64,000 bases of DNA from assembly GCA_034440235.1 (NCBI GenBank), contig JAWXBR010000025.1, forward strand, positions 1-64,000, given 5' to 3'. This document shows positions 27,109 through 36,198 of the stretch, one piece after another. Source of the DNA: JAWXBR01 sp034440235 (lineage in GTDB: Bacteria; Bacteroidota; Ignavibacteria; Kapaibacteriales; Kapaibacteriaceae). The notes under the pieces were generated by a model, which was not told the origin of the DNA, did no database searches, and was given only the letters and a program-made list of their open reading frames with translations. How positions within the stretch are numbered: position 1 is the first letter of the stretch; every line of letters begins with the position of its first letter. A program made the position numbers and the translations under genes.

Positions 27109-29262
27109 TCAGGGAGCAAAGGTAGGTGAAACTCCCATTTCATTCCACATAAAGGAATAGATATCGGTGGTTTGGTCCATGGAGACGTCTGCATTTACCG
27201 CCCCATGACCAGAACGCGCCTGAACTCTCAAGAGTTGAGGACGCTCACCAGTGTATACGTTTTGCAGTGCGGCTGCGAACTTATAAGAATGTGCGGGCAC
27301 GACTCGGTCATCGTGATCGGCGGTCATAATAAGGGTGCTAGGGTACTTTTCATTAGGCTTCAGGTTGTGAAGAGGTGAGTAGCCTTGCATCACTCCAAAG
27401 GCTTCGGCATCTTTAATGTTGCCATATTCTCCCTGCCATCCCCAACCGTAAGTAAACAAATGAAATCGGAGGATGTCGTGCACGCCCACTTGCGGAACTG
27501 CAACGCGAAATAGTTCTGGTTCCATTGTCAGTACAGCACTGGTTAGCAAGCCACCGTTTGATGCTCCGGTAATTGCAAGTCTGTTAGACGTTGTGATGTC
27601 GTGCTTAATCAGCCACTTCGCGCATGAGATTGCATCGTAGAATGAATTCTTCTTATAAAGCCCTGAACCAAAGTAGTGCCATGCGCCGCCGAACTCTCCA
27701 CCGCCTCGAATGTTTGCTACAACGTACACACCTCCCTGATCGAGCCATGCAATTCTGAGAGGGTCGAAATCCGGATTCAATGAAACGCCGAATCCACCAT
27801 AACCATAGAGTATTGTCGGTGCAGTCCCATCGAATTTCAATCCCTTCTTATAGATAAGCGTCATCGGAATCGTGATGCCATCTCTACTAGGCGCGAGTAC
27901 ACGTTTCACTTCGTAGTTATCCGGGTTGAAATTGAATGGCACTTCTTGCCACATGCGCGTGACTTTTTCACGTATGTTATAAAGACAAATGCGATTCGGT
28001 CGTGTATATGATTCATGATTGAAATACATCAGAGAATCATCGCGACCCGCCCTGAAGCCAGAACTGTGGCCATCGCCCTCAAGAGCAATCACAGCTTCTT
28101 TGTCGCCTTCGAGGGTATACACATCTACCTGATGCGCTTGTCCGAGCTGGTTCTCGTAGGCAGAGCTGTTAATGAAGATGCGTCGACCTGCAATCCATGC
28201 ATACTGAAACGACCTGCCCTTAAATGTTAACAACACATCGTCTTCGGTTTCGCCTAGCAAATCTGTCAGTCGAATTATTCTTACTCCCAGTAATCCTTCG
28301 AAGGCAACCAAATAGGCAGTGTCTTTATAGGCGTCCAGAAGAATCATACCATTCTTGCTTGCATATATTTCGTGCTCTGGCGTTTCGGGGTCGAGTTCTT
28401 TTACATAGAGTTTAGACGAACCCATGCTGTTCTGTTCTATTCTACACATAGAATTCGATCCGACAGGAACTGTAAACGAACTTGTAATCTTCGCGCCACT
28501 ATCTTCAGAATAGATGATCTTGTCAGAACTCTGCGGTAAGCCAATTTTGTGATAGTGCACGCTTTGCGTTCGCGTAACCATCGTCATTTCGGTCTGCGTA
28601 GAATCGGGCGCCGGGAAACGGGAATAATAGAATCCATCGCGCCACCACCTGATATCTGGTGATTTAGTCCAGCGTATCGTGTCCTTTAGAATTTGTTTTG
28701 ATGCAAGGTCCATAATTAACACTTGCTTCCAGTCAGAACCCGCATCTGAGCGCATGAACGCCATCCATTTGCCATCGTGACTGAACTCGTATCCTGCAAA
28801 TCGTATCGTGCCATCCTTCGACCACGAATCTGGATCTAACAACAGCTCTGGATTTTGTCCGGTGCGTTGCCTGTACAACGCATCGTTGTTACTGCGTCCG
28901 TTGTTATGGATGTAATACGTAGCGCCAGGCGTCGTACCAGCCATGTAATACCGCTCGTAGTTGTTCAACTTCTCAAGTTCTTTGCGAAGGCGCGGACGAT
29001 ATGGGATGGCACTCAGATATTTCTTTGTCACGTCGTTCTGCGCTGTTGCCCATCGCACAACACTAGTATCACCGTCTTTCTCCATCCAGCGATATGGATC
29101 GGGAATGATATCCCCATGTATAGTGTCGACCACGTTACCACGCGGAGATTGTGGATATACCAATGGCTGCGCTTCGCTAGCAATGCCTGCGAAGCACATG
29201 CAAATACAAAACAGAACTAAGCGCACAAAAGACCTTACTGTAATATTTGTTATGAAGTACAA
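27109..29262 (-). CDS. exported S9A prolyl oligopeptidase (copy 2)
   Basis: Up to 717 residues. A seven-bladed propeller domain (VDTIHGDIIPDPYRWMEKDGD at the N-terminus) is followed by an alpha/beta-hydrolase. The catalytic triad is visible: Ser in GASNGGLL, Asp in TADHDDRVVP, His in RSGHGAVNA. The oxyanion-type YGYGGFG and ANIRGGGEFG motifs are also present. It cleaves short peptides after proline. A signal peptide (RLVLFCICMCFAGIASEAQ) sends it to the periplasm or beyond. The start is uncertain: TTG at 29262 or GTG at 29226. It follows its paralog by 8 bp, and the two are similar along their whole length, a tandem duplication. Confidence 0.9.
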   Translation of the reverse strand: MYFITNITVRSFVRLVLFCICMCFAGIASEAQPLVYPQSPRGNVVDTIHGDIIPDPYRWMEKDGDTSVVRWATAQNDVTKKYLSAIPYRPRLRKELEKLNNYERYYMAGTTPGATYYIHNNGRSNNDALYRQRTGQNPELLLDPDSWSKDGTIRFAGYEFSHDGKWMAFMRSDAGSDWKQVLIMDLASKQILKDTIRWTKSPDIRWWRDGFYYSRFPAPDSTQTEMTMVTRTQSVHYHKIGLPQSSDKIIYSEDSGAKITSSFTVPVGSNSMCRIEQNSMGSSKLYVKELDPETPEHEIYASKNGMILLDAYKDTAYLVAFEGLLGVRIIRLTDLLGETEDDVLLTFKGRSFQYAWIAGRRIFINSSAYENQLGQAHQVDVYTLEGDKEAVIALEGDGHSSGFRAGRDDSLMYFNHESYTRPNRICLYNIREKVTRMWQEVPFNFNPDNYEVKRVLAPSRDGITIPMTLIYKKGLKFDGTAPTILYGYGGFGVSLNPDFDPLRIAWLDQGGVYVVANIRGGGEFGGAWHYFGSGLYKKNSFYDAISCAKWLIKHDITTSNRLAITGASNGGLLTSAVLTMEPELFRVAVPQVGVHDILRFHLFTYGWGWQGEYGNIKDAEAFGVMQGYSPLHNLKPNEKYPSTLIMTADHDDRVVPAHSYKFAAALQNVYTGERPQLLRVQARSGHGAVNADVSMDQTTDIYSFMWNEMGVSPTFAP

Positions 29263-29270
29263 CCGACCAA

Positions 29271-31481
29271 TTACTTAACCAGTACTGGCGAAACGCCCAT
29301 TTCATTCCACATAAAGGAAAACTTATCTGCAACACCATCTAGCATCACAGCAGTGTTCACAGCACCGTGTCCAGAACGTGTTTCTACACGCATGAGCATG
29401 GGCCGCGCTCCGGTGTAGGCATGCTGCAATGCAGCAGCGAACTTGAACGAATGTGCAGGAACAACTCTGTCGTCGTGGTCTGCTGTCATAACCATGGTGC
29501 TGGGGTACTCGACGTTTGCACGGACGTTATGAACTGGCGAATACGCAAGCAAGGCTTTGAACTCCGACTCCTCAGCCGCTGTGCCGTAGTCTGCTGCCCA
29601 GTTCCATCCAATGGTAAACATGTGATAGCGAAGCATGTCCATAACACCGACTTCTGGAACTGCAACGCGAAAGAGGTCCGGACGTTGCGTCATCACAGCA
29701 CCAACAAGTAGTCCACCGTTCGATCTACCGTTCATAGCAAGTCGCGAGGCGGACGTTACGTTTCTCTTTATGAGCCACTCCGCGCAGGCAATGTAATCGT
29801 CGAATACATTCTGCTTCTTTGTCTTTGTACCTGCTTCGTGCCACGTCTCTCCGTACTCACCACCGCCTCGCAGATTCGCCACAACAAACACTCCACCCTG
29901 TTCAAGCCATGCTATGCGCAGAGGATTGAATGACGGCGATTCCGAAACATTAAATCCACCATAACCATAGAGAATCGTTGGTGCTGTGCCGTCGTATTTC
30001 AAACCCTTCCTATGCATCACGAACATTGGCACACGTGTGCCATCCTTGCTCGCAACGAATACCTGTTTTGCAACGAAGTCTTCGGGACGGAACTGAGCTT
30101 TTACTGTGCGCCAGACCTTCGATTCGCCGGTGGCAACATGGTATGTAAAGATGGTCGTCGGATAGGTGTACGATGTGAAAGTGTAATACACGAGCGTGTC
30201 GGTGCGACGGCCTCCGAAGCCCCCTACCGAGCCCGGACCCGGCATTGGTATCGAGCGTACATGCTCGAGTGTATTGCGAGGGTCTCTGGTAATGCGGTAT
30301 ACATCTACCTCGTCTTTTACGTCGACAGATTTCGTCACATGTATGTAATCACCAAGAATAGAGACGCCTTGTATTACGTACTTCGATTCAGGAAGAATTG
30401 TCTCGAAGCTACTAGAATGCAACAGATGCGGCATACGCACAATGCGTCCGTTTGGCGCATTAAGGTTCGTCAGCGCATACAGAGTATCGTTGCGAACATT
30501 GATAATGTCGAACGATGCGGTATTCGACTGAAAGACTTCTTTCCATGGGGCTGCGGCGTCATCAGCTGGACGAAACCAGATGCGTGAGCCCCTGTCTGCC
30601 CCTTTGCTAGCGGCGCGAAACAAGAGGTTGCTGCCTTCGGGTACCCAACAAAAGTTAAACTGCTCGGGCTCGGAAGGTTCTTCGTAAACTAGTTTATCGA
30701 CGGTTTGTGATGTACCAATTTTGTGATAGTACACCATGTGTCCTTTGTTAACAGACGACAACTCAGATTTACCACCCTCAGGCGCAGCGTAACGTCCGTA
30801 GAAAATTCCGTCCTGCCACCACGACGTTCCCGATACCTTAACCCAGTTTAATGTATCGCGCAACACCTGGCGTGTAGCGAGGTCCATTATCATAACTTGT
30901 TGCCAGTCCGACCCGCCACTCGACCGCGAAAACGCAAGCCAGCGTCCGTTTTCTTCTACGTCCCAATCCGACAATCGCACAGTGCCATCGTTCGACCATG
31001 TCTCCGGATCGAGCAGCACCTGACGTTCTTCTTTGCTGCGCTGCCTGTAGAGAATTGCATGTTTCTCTTCACCAGTCTGTCGCATAAAATACGTCGTGCC
31101 TTTAACGTTGCGCGGCGACCATACCTTCTCGTAGTTGTTTAGTTCTTCGAGTCGAGTGCGAACAGCACGTCGAAACGGAATTGCATCGAGGTATTGTTGA
31201 GCTGTTGCCGCCTGTGCTGCCACCCACGCCTCTACTTCGGGGGCACGATCGTTTTCAAGCCAGCGGTATGGGTCGGCGACAGAAATGCCATGCTGCTTCT
31301 CTACAACTTCACCAAGTTTTGTCGGCGGATAGACTAGCGCGTTTGCACGCGAATTGCCAGGTCTGTTAGCAGGGGGCTGCGCTTGCGCGCCAAAGGCAGA
31401 TAGAATGCAGAGTACACCAACTACTAGCAGGACTATACATAAACGTGCCGAAGCGATGTTTACAAAAAGGCGTCTAAGCAT
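29271..31481 (-). CDS. exported S9A prolyl oligopeptidase (copy 1)
   Basis: 736 residues from the ATG at 31481, with a signal peptide (RLCIVLLVVGVLCILSAFGAQAQ). Propeller domain (VADPYRWLENDRAPEVEAWVAAQ) then a hydrolase domain with Ser in GRSNGGLLVG, Asp in TADHDDRVVPAHS and His in RSGHGAVNT. The length matches periplasmic prolyl endopeptidases. It is the first gene of a minus-strand cluster of five exported proteins. The first 83 bp upstream contain tandem repeats derived from the toxin gene 3' end. Confidence 0.93.
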   Translation of the reverse strand: MLRRLFVNIASARLCIVLLVVGVLCILSAFGAQAQPPANRPGNSRANALVYPPTKLGEVVEKQHGISVADPYRWLENDRAPEVEAWVAAQAATAQQYLDAIPFRRAVRTRLEELNNYEKVWSPRNVKGTTYFMRQTGEEKHAILYRQRSKEERQVLLDPETWSNDGTVRLSDWDVEENGRWLAFSRSSGGSDWQQVMIMDLATRQVLRDTLNWVKVSGTSWWQDGIFYGRYAAPEGGKSELSSVNKGHMVYYHKIGTSQTVDKLVYEEPSEPEQFNFCWVPEGSNLLFRAASKGADRGSRIWFRPADDAAAPWKEVFQSNTASFDIINVRNDTLYALTNLNAPNGRIVRMPHLLHSSSFETILPESKYVIQGVSILGDYIHVTKSVDVKDEVDVYRITRDPRNTLEHVRSIPMPGPGSVGGFGGRRTDTLVYYTFTSYTYPTTIFTYHVATGESKVWRTVKAQFRPEDFVAKQVFVASKDGTRVPMFVMHRKGLKYDGTAPTILYGYGGFNVSESPSFNPLRIAWLEQGGVFVVANLRGGGEYGETWHEAGTKTKKQNVFDDYIACAEWLIKRNVTSASRLAMNGRSNGGLLVGAVMTQRPDLFRVAVPEVGVMDMLRYHMFTIGWNWAADYGTAAEESEFKALLAYSPVHNVRANVEYPSTMVMTADHDDRVVPAHSFKFAAALQHAYTGARPMLMRVETRSGHGAVNTAVMLDGVADKFSFMWNEMGVSPVLVK

Positions 31482-31529
31482 CGAATTACTTCAGGAATGC
31501 ATAATAATTCTTGGAGCCGCAACATAGGG

Positions 31530-31586
31530 CTATTTGTGCTCTACTTGTGCTCTTTGCTATGCTCTATTTGTGCTCTTTGCTATGCT
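31530..31586. repeat. 23-bp tandem repeat copying the toxin gene 3' end
   Basis: Copy 1 (31564-31586) is the last seven codons plus stop of the RelE-like toxin. Copy 2 (31541-31563) follows directly with one base change. A partial third copy of 11 bases lies at 31530-31540. It sits between the toxin stop and the start of the S9 peptidase operon. Confidence 0.9.
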
Positions 31587-31884
31587 TTACCTTCGTAATG
31601 ACAATAACGTCATTATGAATGATGCTGTAGTAAATGAGAAGAGCCCCTGCACCATGTCTCGCTGTCCACAATCTGCTTTTTCCGTCAAGTTGCATTTTGC
31701 CTATACGTGAGAATTCAGACTGCAGGCGCACGTTGTCCCAGATAACAGCTTTGATCTTATTAGAGGCTGGAATGGAATGCGCTGCAACTAGATCGGTGAT
31801 ACGATCTACATCCGCTATAGCTTTTTCGAGCCAGATGGTTTTGGCTTTTCCGCCGGTATCCCCTGCGACCCCTTTAGTAGCCAT
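31564..31884 (-). CDS. RelE/ParE-family toxin
   Basis: A 106-residue basic protein. TIWLEKAIADVDRITDLVAAHS, then LWTARHGAGALLIYYSIIHNDVIVITKVKHSKEHK, follow the RelE/ParE fold (helix hairpin, then sheet). The ATG at 31884 is preceded by GAGGAGG with 7-base spacing, one of the best Shine-Dalgarno sequences in the window. That site lies inside the antitoxin gene. The first 23 codons overlap the antitoxin 3' end by 70 bp in another frame. No later start would keep the conserved first strand. Confidence 0.75.
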   Translation of the reverse strand: MATKGVAGDTGGKAKTIWLEKAIADVDRITDLVAAHSIPASNKIKAVIWDNVRLQSEFSRIGKMQLDGKSRLWTARHGAGALLIYYSIIHNDVIVITKVKHSKEHK

Positions 31885-32105
31885 TCCATAACCTCCTCAT
31901 TAGGCACCGATTCCTGCGTTATTAAATATTCTTGCCAACGCTCCTCTATTTCCGCCAACGTATCCAAGTCTTGCTCTACAGTATCTAGATACTGATCCAT
32001 GGCAGTGCGAATAACCCATTGCTCTGTGCGATTCATACGGTCTGCTACCTTTCGCAGGCGTTCTTGAAGATCGGCATCGATACGGATGCCTCTGACAGTA
32101 GACAT
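31815..32105 (-). CDS. ribbon-helix-helix antitoxin
   Basis: A 96-residue protein from the ATG at 32105. The N-terminal 45 residues (MSTVRGIRIDADLQERLRKVADRMNRTEQWVIRTAMDQYL) form a CopG/RHH DNA-binding domain: a beta strand, then two helices. An acidic tail (VEQDLDTLAEIEERWQEYL) probably wraps the toxin. Together with the overlapping RelE/ParE-like gene it forms a type II toxin-antitoxin pair. Confidence 0.85.
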   Translation of the reverse strand: MSTVRGIRIDADLQERLRKVADRMNRTEQWVIRTAMDQYLDTVEQDLDTLAEIEERWQEYLITQESVPNEEVMEWLLKGSQGIPAEKPKPSGSKKL

Positions 32106-32210
32106 GTGCTGCGACCTCTGTTTGGTGTGACAGTAGTAAGGCAATTATTTATGCTCAACAAACTACCACTTTAGACAACATTGTGCAACAGCGATAACCC
32201 TGTGTGCTAT

Positions 32211-32237
32211 AAAAAAAGGGACCCCTTTCGGAGCCCC
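32211..32237 (-). terminator. intrinsic terminator after pnp
   Basis: On the minus strand GGGGCTCC-GAAA-GGGGTCCC (32230-32237 with 32218-32225, two G-T pairs) is followed by seven T. It closes the rimP-pnp cluster, about 80 bp after the pnp stop and beyond the palindromic repeat. Confidence 0.85.
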
Positions 32238-32269
32238 TTATTTTTCGATTGATACTGTCGATCCATCCC

Positions 32270-32310
32270 GGCACCCCTCTCTGAAAATGAGAGGGGTTGG
32301 GGGTGAGTTC
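32270..32310. repeat. dispersed palindromic repeat, copy 2
   Basis: CCCCTCTC (32274-32281) and GAGAGGGG (32289-32296) form an 8-bp stem with a 7-base loop. It is flanked by GGCA on one side and TTGGGGGTGAGTTC on the other. Its reverse complement matches the repeat at 94-136. It lies 6 bp after the pnp stop. Confidence 0.85.
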
Positions 32311-32315
32311 TTACG

Positions 32316-34727
32316 TTAGGATTGTTCGCCGCCGCCGTCACGTGGGCCGCCTTCGCGTGGACGGTCGTCACGTGGACGATCGTCTGGACGTGGACCACGA
32401 TCGTCTGGACGTGGACCACGATCGTCTGGACGTGGACCACGATCGTCTGGACGTGGACCACGGTCGTCGCGGCGTGGACCCCGATCGTCGCGTCCGCCGC
32501 CGCCGCGGTCGTCGCGGCGTGGGCCACGGTCGTCGCGTCCGCCACCGTCACGGCGTGGACCGCCTCGGTCGTAGCCGCCACCACCTGGTGGGCGTGAGCG
32601 TGGTGGTTCTTCTGTCCATCCTTCTGGCGGAGGCATTGTAGCGCGGCGTGATAGACGGACCTTGCCGTCGGGCTGTACTTCGATGACCTTTACGTCGAGA
32701 ACTTCGCCAACTTTGAGTACGTCGCTTACATTCTCAACTCGTTTATAATCGAGTTGTGAGACATGCAACAGACCTTGCTTCTTTGGAAGGAATTCTACGA
32801 ATGCACCAAGGCCTTCGCGAATTTCTTTTACGGTGCCTTGGTACACCATACCGAGTTCAACAGGACGTGTAAGTGCTTTAATGCGATCTACAGCGGCCTG
32901 TGCGTTCTCTGAATTCACAGCTGCGATCGTAACCTTGCCATCGTCGTCGATGTTGATTTCGGCACCAGTTTCTTTAACGATGCTGCGGATGGTTTCGCCG
33001 CCTGGTCCGATAACAAGACCAATCATTTCAACTGGCACGTAGATCATGGTGAGCTTTGGAGCGAACGGCGAGATATCCTCGTTTGGTTTGCCCATTGCTT
33101 CGTTCATAATGCCAAGGATGTGCATGCGACCTGTGTGTGCTTGTGCGAGAGCTTTGCGCATGATGTCTACGCTAAGGCCTTCGACCTTAATGTCCATCTG
33201 GCAAGCAGTTATGCCTTCGCTGGTGCCAGTAACTTTAAAGTCCATGTCGCCAAGGAAGTCTTCGTCGCCAAGGATGTCGCTAAGTACTGCTACGCGGTTT
33301 CCTTCGAGAATAAGACCCATTGCGATACCAGCAACTGCCTTCTTCATTGGCACGCCAGCCTGAAAGAGTGCAAGAGAGCCGGCACACACAGTAGCCATCG
33401 AAGAAGAGCCGTTCGACTCGAGGATGTCACTCACAACACGAATCGTGTAAGGGAAATCTTCGTCAGATGGAATGAAGTGTTCGAGCGAGCGTTCTGCAAG
33501 ATCGCCGTGACCGATTTCGCGACGGCTAGTAAAGCCAAAACGTCCGGCTTCGCCTGTCGAGAACGGCGGGAAGTTGTAGTGCAGCATGTAGCGAATCTCA
33601 TACGTTGGCATAAGGCCATCGATAAGCTGCTGATCGCGCTTTGTACCAAGTGTTACGGTTGTAAGAGACTGGGTTTCGCCGCGCGTAAAGAGTGCCGAAC
33701 CGTGTGCGCGTGGCAGCACGTTTGTTTCTACCGTGATGTTGCGAATCTCGTCTGTCTTACGTCCATCGAGACGACGTCCTTCGGTAAGAATCATCTCGCG
33801 CATTTCACGCGCTTCGATCTTCTTTACGAGACCATCAACTATTTTATCAAACTTCATTGCAGCGAACAGTTCGTTCGATGCAATGAGTGGTGCAATGGCT
33901 TCCATAGCAACAACACGAATGTGTTTGCGGAACGCGCTGCGTGCATCCTTGGCAGATTCTTTGCGAATCTGCTCATTGATAAGAGGAGTAACCGCTGCAT
34001 CGATCGTAGACTTAATCTCTTCTGGAATTTCGGCCTTTACAATTTCGCGCTTCGTCTTGCCACATAGTGCAGCGAGTTCGAGTTGAAGTCCGTTCAGCGT
34101 CTTGATGCCTTCATGGGCGAATTCCATTGCCGTAACGAAATCTTCTTCAGAGATTTCTTTCGAAGCCCCTTCAACCATTACGATTGATGTGTCGGAGCCG
34201 GCAACGAGCATGTCGATGTCGGACTCTTTGATTTCGGTGAGCGTTGGGTTGATTATTAGTTGACCATTGATACGACCAACACGTACAACCGTAATCGGAC
34301 CGTTAAAAGGGATGTTGCTAATCGTCAGCGCAGCCGATGCACCGAGCGTTGCGAGCACATCCGATTCGTTTTCTCTGTCATACGAATACACCGTAGCAAT
34401 CAACTGCGTCTCGTGACGCCAGTCTTTTGGCATAAGGGGGCGAATGGGTCTATCGATAAGGCGCGAAGCGAGCACTTCTTTTGTTGTCGGACGTGCTTCG
34501 CGACGGAAGAATCCTCCAGGGATCTTACCAGCCGATGCGGCCTTTTCGCGATAATCGCAAGTGAGTGGAAGGAAGTCTAAGTCCTTCGGTTCTGTGTTAG
34601 CAACAACTGTCACTAACACCATTGTGTCGCCATACCGTACCATGACGGCGGCGTCGGCAAGTTTAGCGAAGCGTCCTGTTTCCAGTGACAGTTCCTTGCC
34701 ATTGAGCATTCGTTTTACTGTATGCAT
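32316..34727 (-). CDS. pnp: polyribonucleotide nucleotidyltransferase (PNPase)
   Basis: A 3'-5' phosphorolytic exoribonuclease of the RNA degradosome; 803 residues. Two RNase PH domains bracket a helical domain. The second carries GRRLDGRKTDEIRNI, FTRGETQSL and FGFTSRREIGHGDLAERSLEHFIP. A KH domain (about 555-615, IGLVIGPGGETIRSI) and an S1 domain (about 620-690, YQGTVKEIREGLGAFVEF) follow. The last ~100 residues are an unusual RG/RPDD tail rich in Arg, Gly and Asp. It is the last gene of the operon headed by rimP, after rpsO, as in many bacteria. Confidence 0.97.
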   Translation of the reverse strand: MHTVKRMLNGKELSLETGRFAKLADAAVMVRYGDTMVLVTVVANTEPKDLDFLPLTCDYREKAASAGKIPGGFFRREARPTTKEVLASRLIDRPIRPLMPKDWRHETQLIATVYSYDRENESDVLATLGASAALTISNIPFNGPITVVRVGRINGQLIINPTLTEIKESDIDMLVAGSDTSIVMVEGASKEISEEDFVTAMEFAHEGIKTLNGLQLELAALCGKTKREIVKAEIPEEIKSTIDAAVTPLINEQIRKESAKDARSAFRKHIRVVAMEAIAPLIASNELFAAMKFDKIVDGLVKKIEAREMREMILTEGRRLDGRKTDEIRNITVETNVLPRAHGSALFTRGETQSLTTVTLGTKRDQQLIDGLMPTYEIRYMLHYNFPPFSTGEAGRFGFTSRREIGHGDLAERSLEHFIPSDEDFPYTIRVVSDILESNGSSSMATVCAGSLALFQAGVPMKKAVAGIAMGLILEGNRVAVLSDILGDEDFLGDMDFKVTGTSEGITACQMDIKVEGLSVDIMRKALAQAHTGRMHILGIMNEAMGKPNEDISPFAPKLTMIYVPVEMIGLVIGPGGETIRSIVKETGAEINIDDDGKVTIAAVNSENAQAAVDRIKALTRPVELGMVYQGTVKEIREGLGAFVEFLPKKQGLLHVSQLDYKRVENVSDVLKVGEVLDVKVIEVQPDGKVRLSRRATMPPPEGWTEEPPRSRPPGGGGYDRGGPRRDGGGRDDRGPRRDDRGGGGRDDRGPRRDDRGPRPDDRGPRPDDRGPRPDDRGPRPDDRPRDDRPREGGPRDGGGEQS
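32381..32464. repeat. 4 x 21-bp tandem repeat in the pnp tail
   Basis: Four near-identical 21-bp units (32381-32401 onward, plus-strand unit starting CGTCTGGACGTGG) encode RGPRPDD four times in the C-terminal tail of PNPase. Diverged RGPRRDD units flank them. The copy number is likely to vary between strains. Confidence 0.9.
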
Positions 34728-34920
34728 CCTACGTCCAATTATTTATGAGCACATTCGATTGGCACCATGCCAAGCGCGCGGCAAGCTGAAGAGGGGTAGG
34801 AGAACGAATATCGAGTTGGTGAAGGGGGCTGCACTGTGCGTTCATCCGCTCCTTCGATTACCAATCCGATATCCGTCCTCCCCCGGCATGATGTTGTTGC
34901 TTGCCGATCGAAGAAAGACC

Positions 34921-34943
34921 AACGGCGCCACACGGACGCCGTT
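34921..34943 (-). other. hairpin between rpsO and pnp
   Basis: AACGGCG and CGCCGTT pair perfectly across a 9-base loop 10 bp after the rpsO stop. The following T-tract is weak (GGTCTTTC), so it is more likely a partial terminator or RNase III-type processing site than a full stop. The rest of the rpsO-pnp gap (34728-34920) shows no gene I can support. Confidence 0.55.
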
Positions 34944-34952
34944 GATCAACGA

Positions 34953-35219
34953 TTACTTACGTAGGCCTAATGCTGCCACGATGTCGCGGTAGCGCTGAAT
35001 GTTGTTCTTAGCAAGGTATGCAAGCAATGTTTTGCGCTTGCTTACCAGCATGATAAGACCACGACGGCTGTGATGGTCCTTCTTGTTTTGCTCACAATGC
35101 TGTGAAAGCATTGCAATGTGTTCGGTAAGCAGTGCTACTTGCACTTCAGACTTACCTGTGTTTGTTGATTCGCCGCCATGTTTAGCGATGAGCTCGGCTT
35201 TTCTGCTCTTAGAAACCAT
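34953..35219 (-). CDS. rpsO: 30S ribosomal protein S15
   Basis: 88 residues, the normal size. GGESTNTGKSEVQVALLTEHIAMLSQH...DHHSRRGLIMLVSKRKTLLAYL is the S15 signature that binds the 16S rRNA central domain. The ATG at 35219 has CGGAG six bases upstream. It sits between ribF and pnp in the conserved order. Confidence 0.98.
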   Translation of the reverse strand: MVSKSRKAELIAKHGGESTNTGKSEVQVALLTEHIAMLSQHCEQNKKDHHSRRGLIMLVSKRKTLLAYLAKNNIQRYRDIVAALGLRK

Positions 35220-35238
35220 GGGTTCTCCGATAAATGAG

Positions 35239-36198
35239 TTAGAGTATTAGTTCTGTTGCTTGTTCTTTGTCGCTGTTGATCTGCGCTATGAGCGCTTTTT
35301 TGTTTTCGAATTTTTTTTCATCACGAACGCGTGTGTGAAAACGAATTGTCAGCACATCGTCGTATAGGTCTTCGTCGTAATCGAGAAAATGGACTTCGAT
35401 TGTCGCTTCGGTGTCATCCGTAAAGGTGGGTCGGCGTCCGATGTTCGCCAGCCCCTTTTCGACCCTACCATCAATCACACTCGTCACGACATACACGCCG
35501 TTCGCGGGCACCAACTGATTCTCGTCTAGCGGTACAATATTGGCAGTAGGAAAACCAAGTGTCTTACCACGTCCATCACCTTTAACCACCGACCCAACCA
35601 ATGCATATGGCCTGCCAAGCATTTCATTTGCTTCGGCAACATTTCCTGTGGACAATGCTGCGCGAATCTTCGAGCTGCTAACAACTACACTATTACAGCT
35701 AAGCGGTTCGACAGTATGAACCTCGAAACCAAGCTCTGTGCTCAGTCGTTGCAACAACTCTTCGTTACCGCCACGATCTTTTCCAAACATGTGATCGTGA
35801 CCTACGAAGAACTGTTGTACGCCAATCTTTCCTGCGACATCGCGAACGAATTGCTCTGCAGATGTTGATGCGAATTCACGCGTGAACGTTATGACGACAG
35901 CGACATCCACACCGAGCTCTTCGAACATGTTGCAACGTTCGTCGATGGTTGTCAGAAGACGAACCGGCTCGCGTCCGTCGCGCTTCAACACGATCTGCGG
36001 ATGCGGATCGAACGTCATTACAACAACTCTACTTCCGTTTTCATCTGCCAACTCACGCATCTTCTTTAGAATGCCTTGATGTCCACGATGCACACCGTCG
36101 TACGTTCCAACCGTAAGCACTGTGTTCTTGTCGAACAGGTTGAATGCGTTCTTTTCGAACACATCATCGCTAGAGTTTCCGTACCGCACGATTCTCAT
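35239..36198 (-). CDS. ribF: bifunctional riboflavin kinase / FAD synthetase
   Basis: Makes FMN and FAD from riboflavin; 319 residues from the ATG at 36198. The N-terminal FAD-synthetase domain has TVGTYDGVHRGHQGIL (nucleotidyl-transferase GxxxxxHxGH motif) and VVMTFDPHPQIVL. The C-terminal flavokinase has GRGKTLGFPTANI and NGVYVV...GLANIGRRPTF. A GTG at 36243 overlapping truB would add 15 residues without family similarity. GGTGAG precedes the ATG and is itself part of a repeat copied from the truB 3' end. Confidence 0.95.
   Translation of the reverse strand: MRIVRYGNSSDDVFEKNAFNLFDKNTVLTVGTYDGVHRGHQGILKKMRELADENGSRVVVMTFDPHPQIVLKRDGREPVRLLTTIDERCNMFEELGVDVAVVITFTREFASTSAEQFVRDVAGKIGVQQFFVGHDHMFGKDRGGNEELLQRLSTELGFEVHTVEPLSCNSVVVSSSKIRAALSTGNVAEANEMLGRPYALVGSVVKGDGRGKTLGFPTANIVPLDENQLVPANGVYVVTSVIDGRVEKGLANIGRRPTFTDDTEATIEVHFLDYDEDLYDDVLTIRFHTRVRDEKKFENKKALIAQINSDKEQATELIL

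Noticed and set aside
32207..32584. Minus-strand frame of VHVQTIV repeats over the pnp tail
   Set aside because: It is the shadow of the 21-bp tandem repeat in another frame of pnp, and it reads through the terminator and palindrome.
34739..34933. 64-codon minus-strand frame between rpsO and pnp
   Set aside because: No conserved motif, TTG/GTG-type start only, and it spans a hairpin. Treated as leader sequence.
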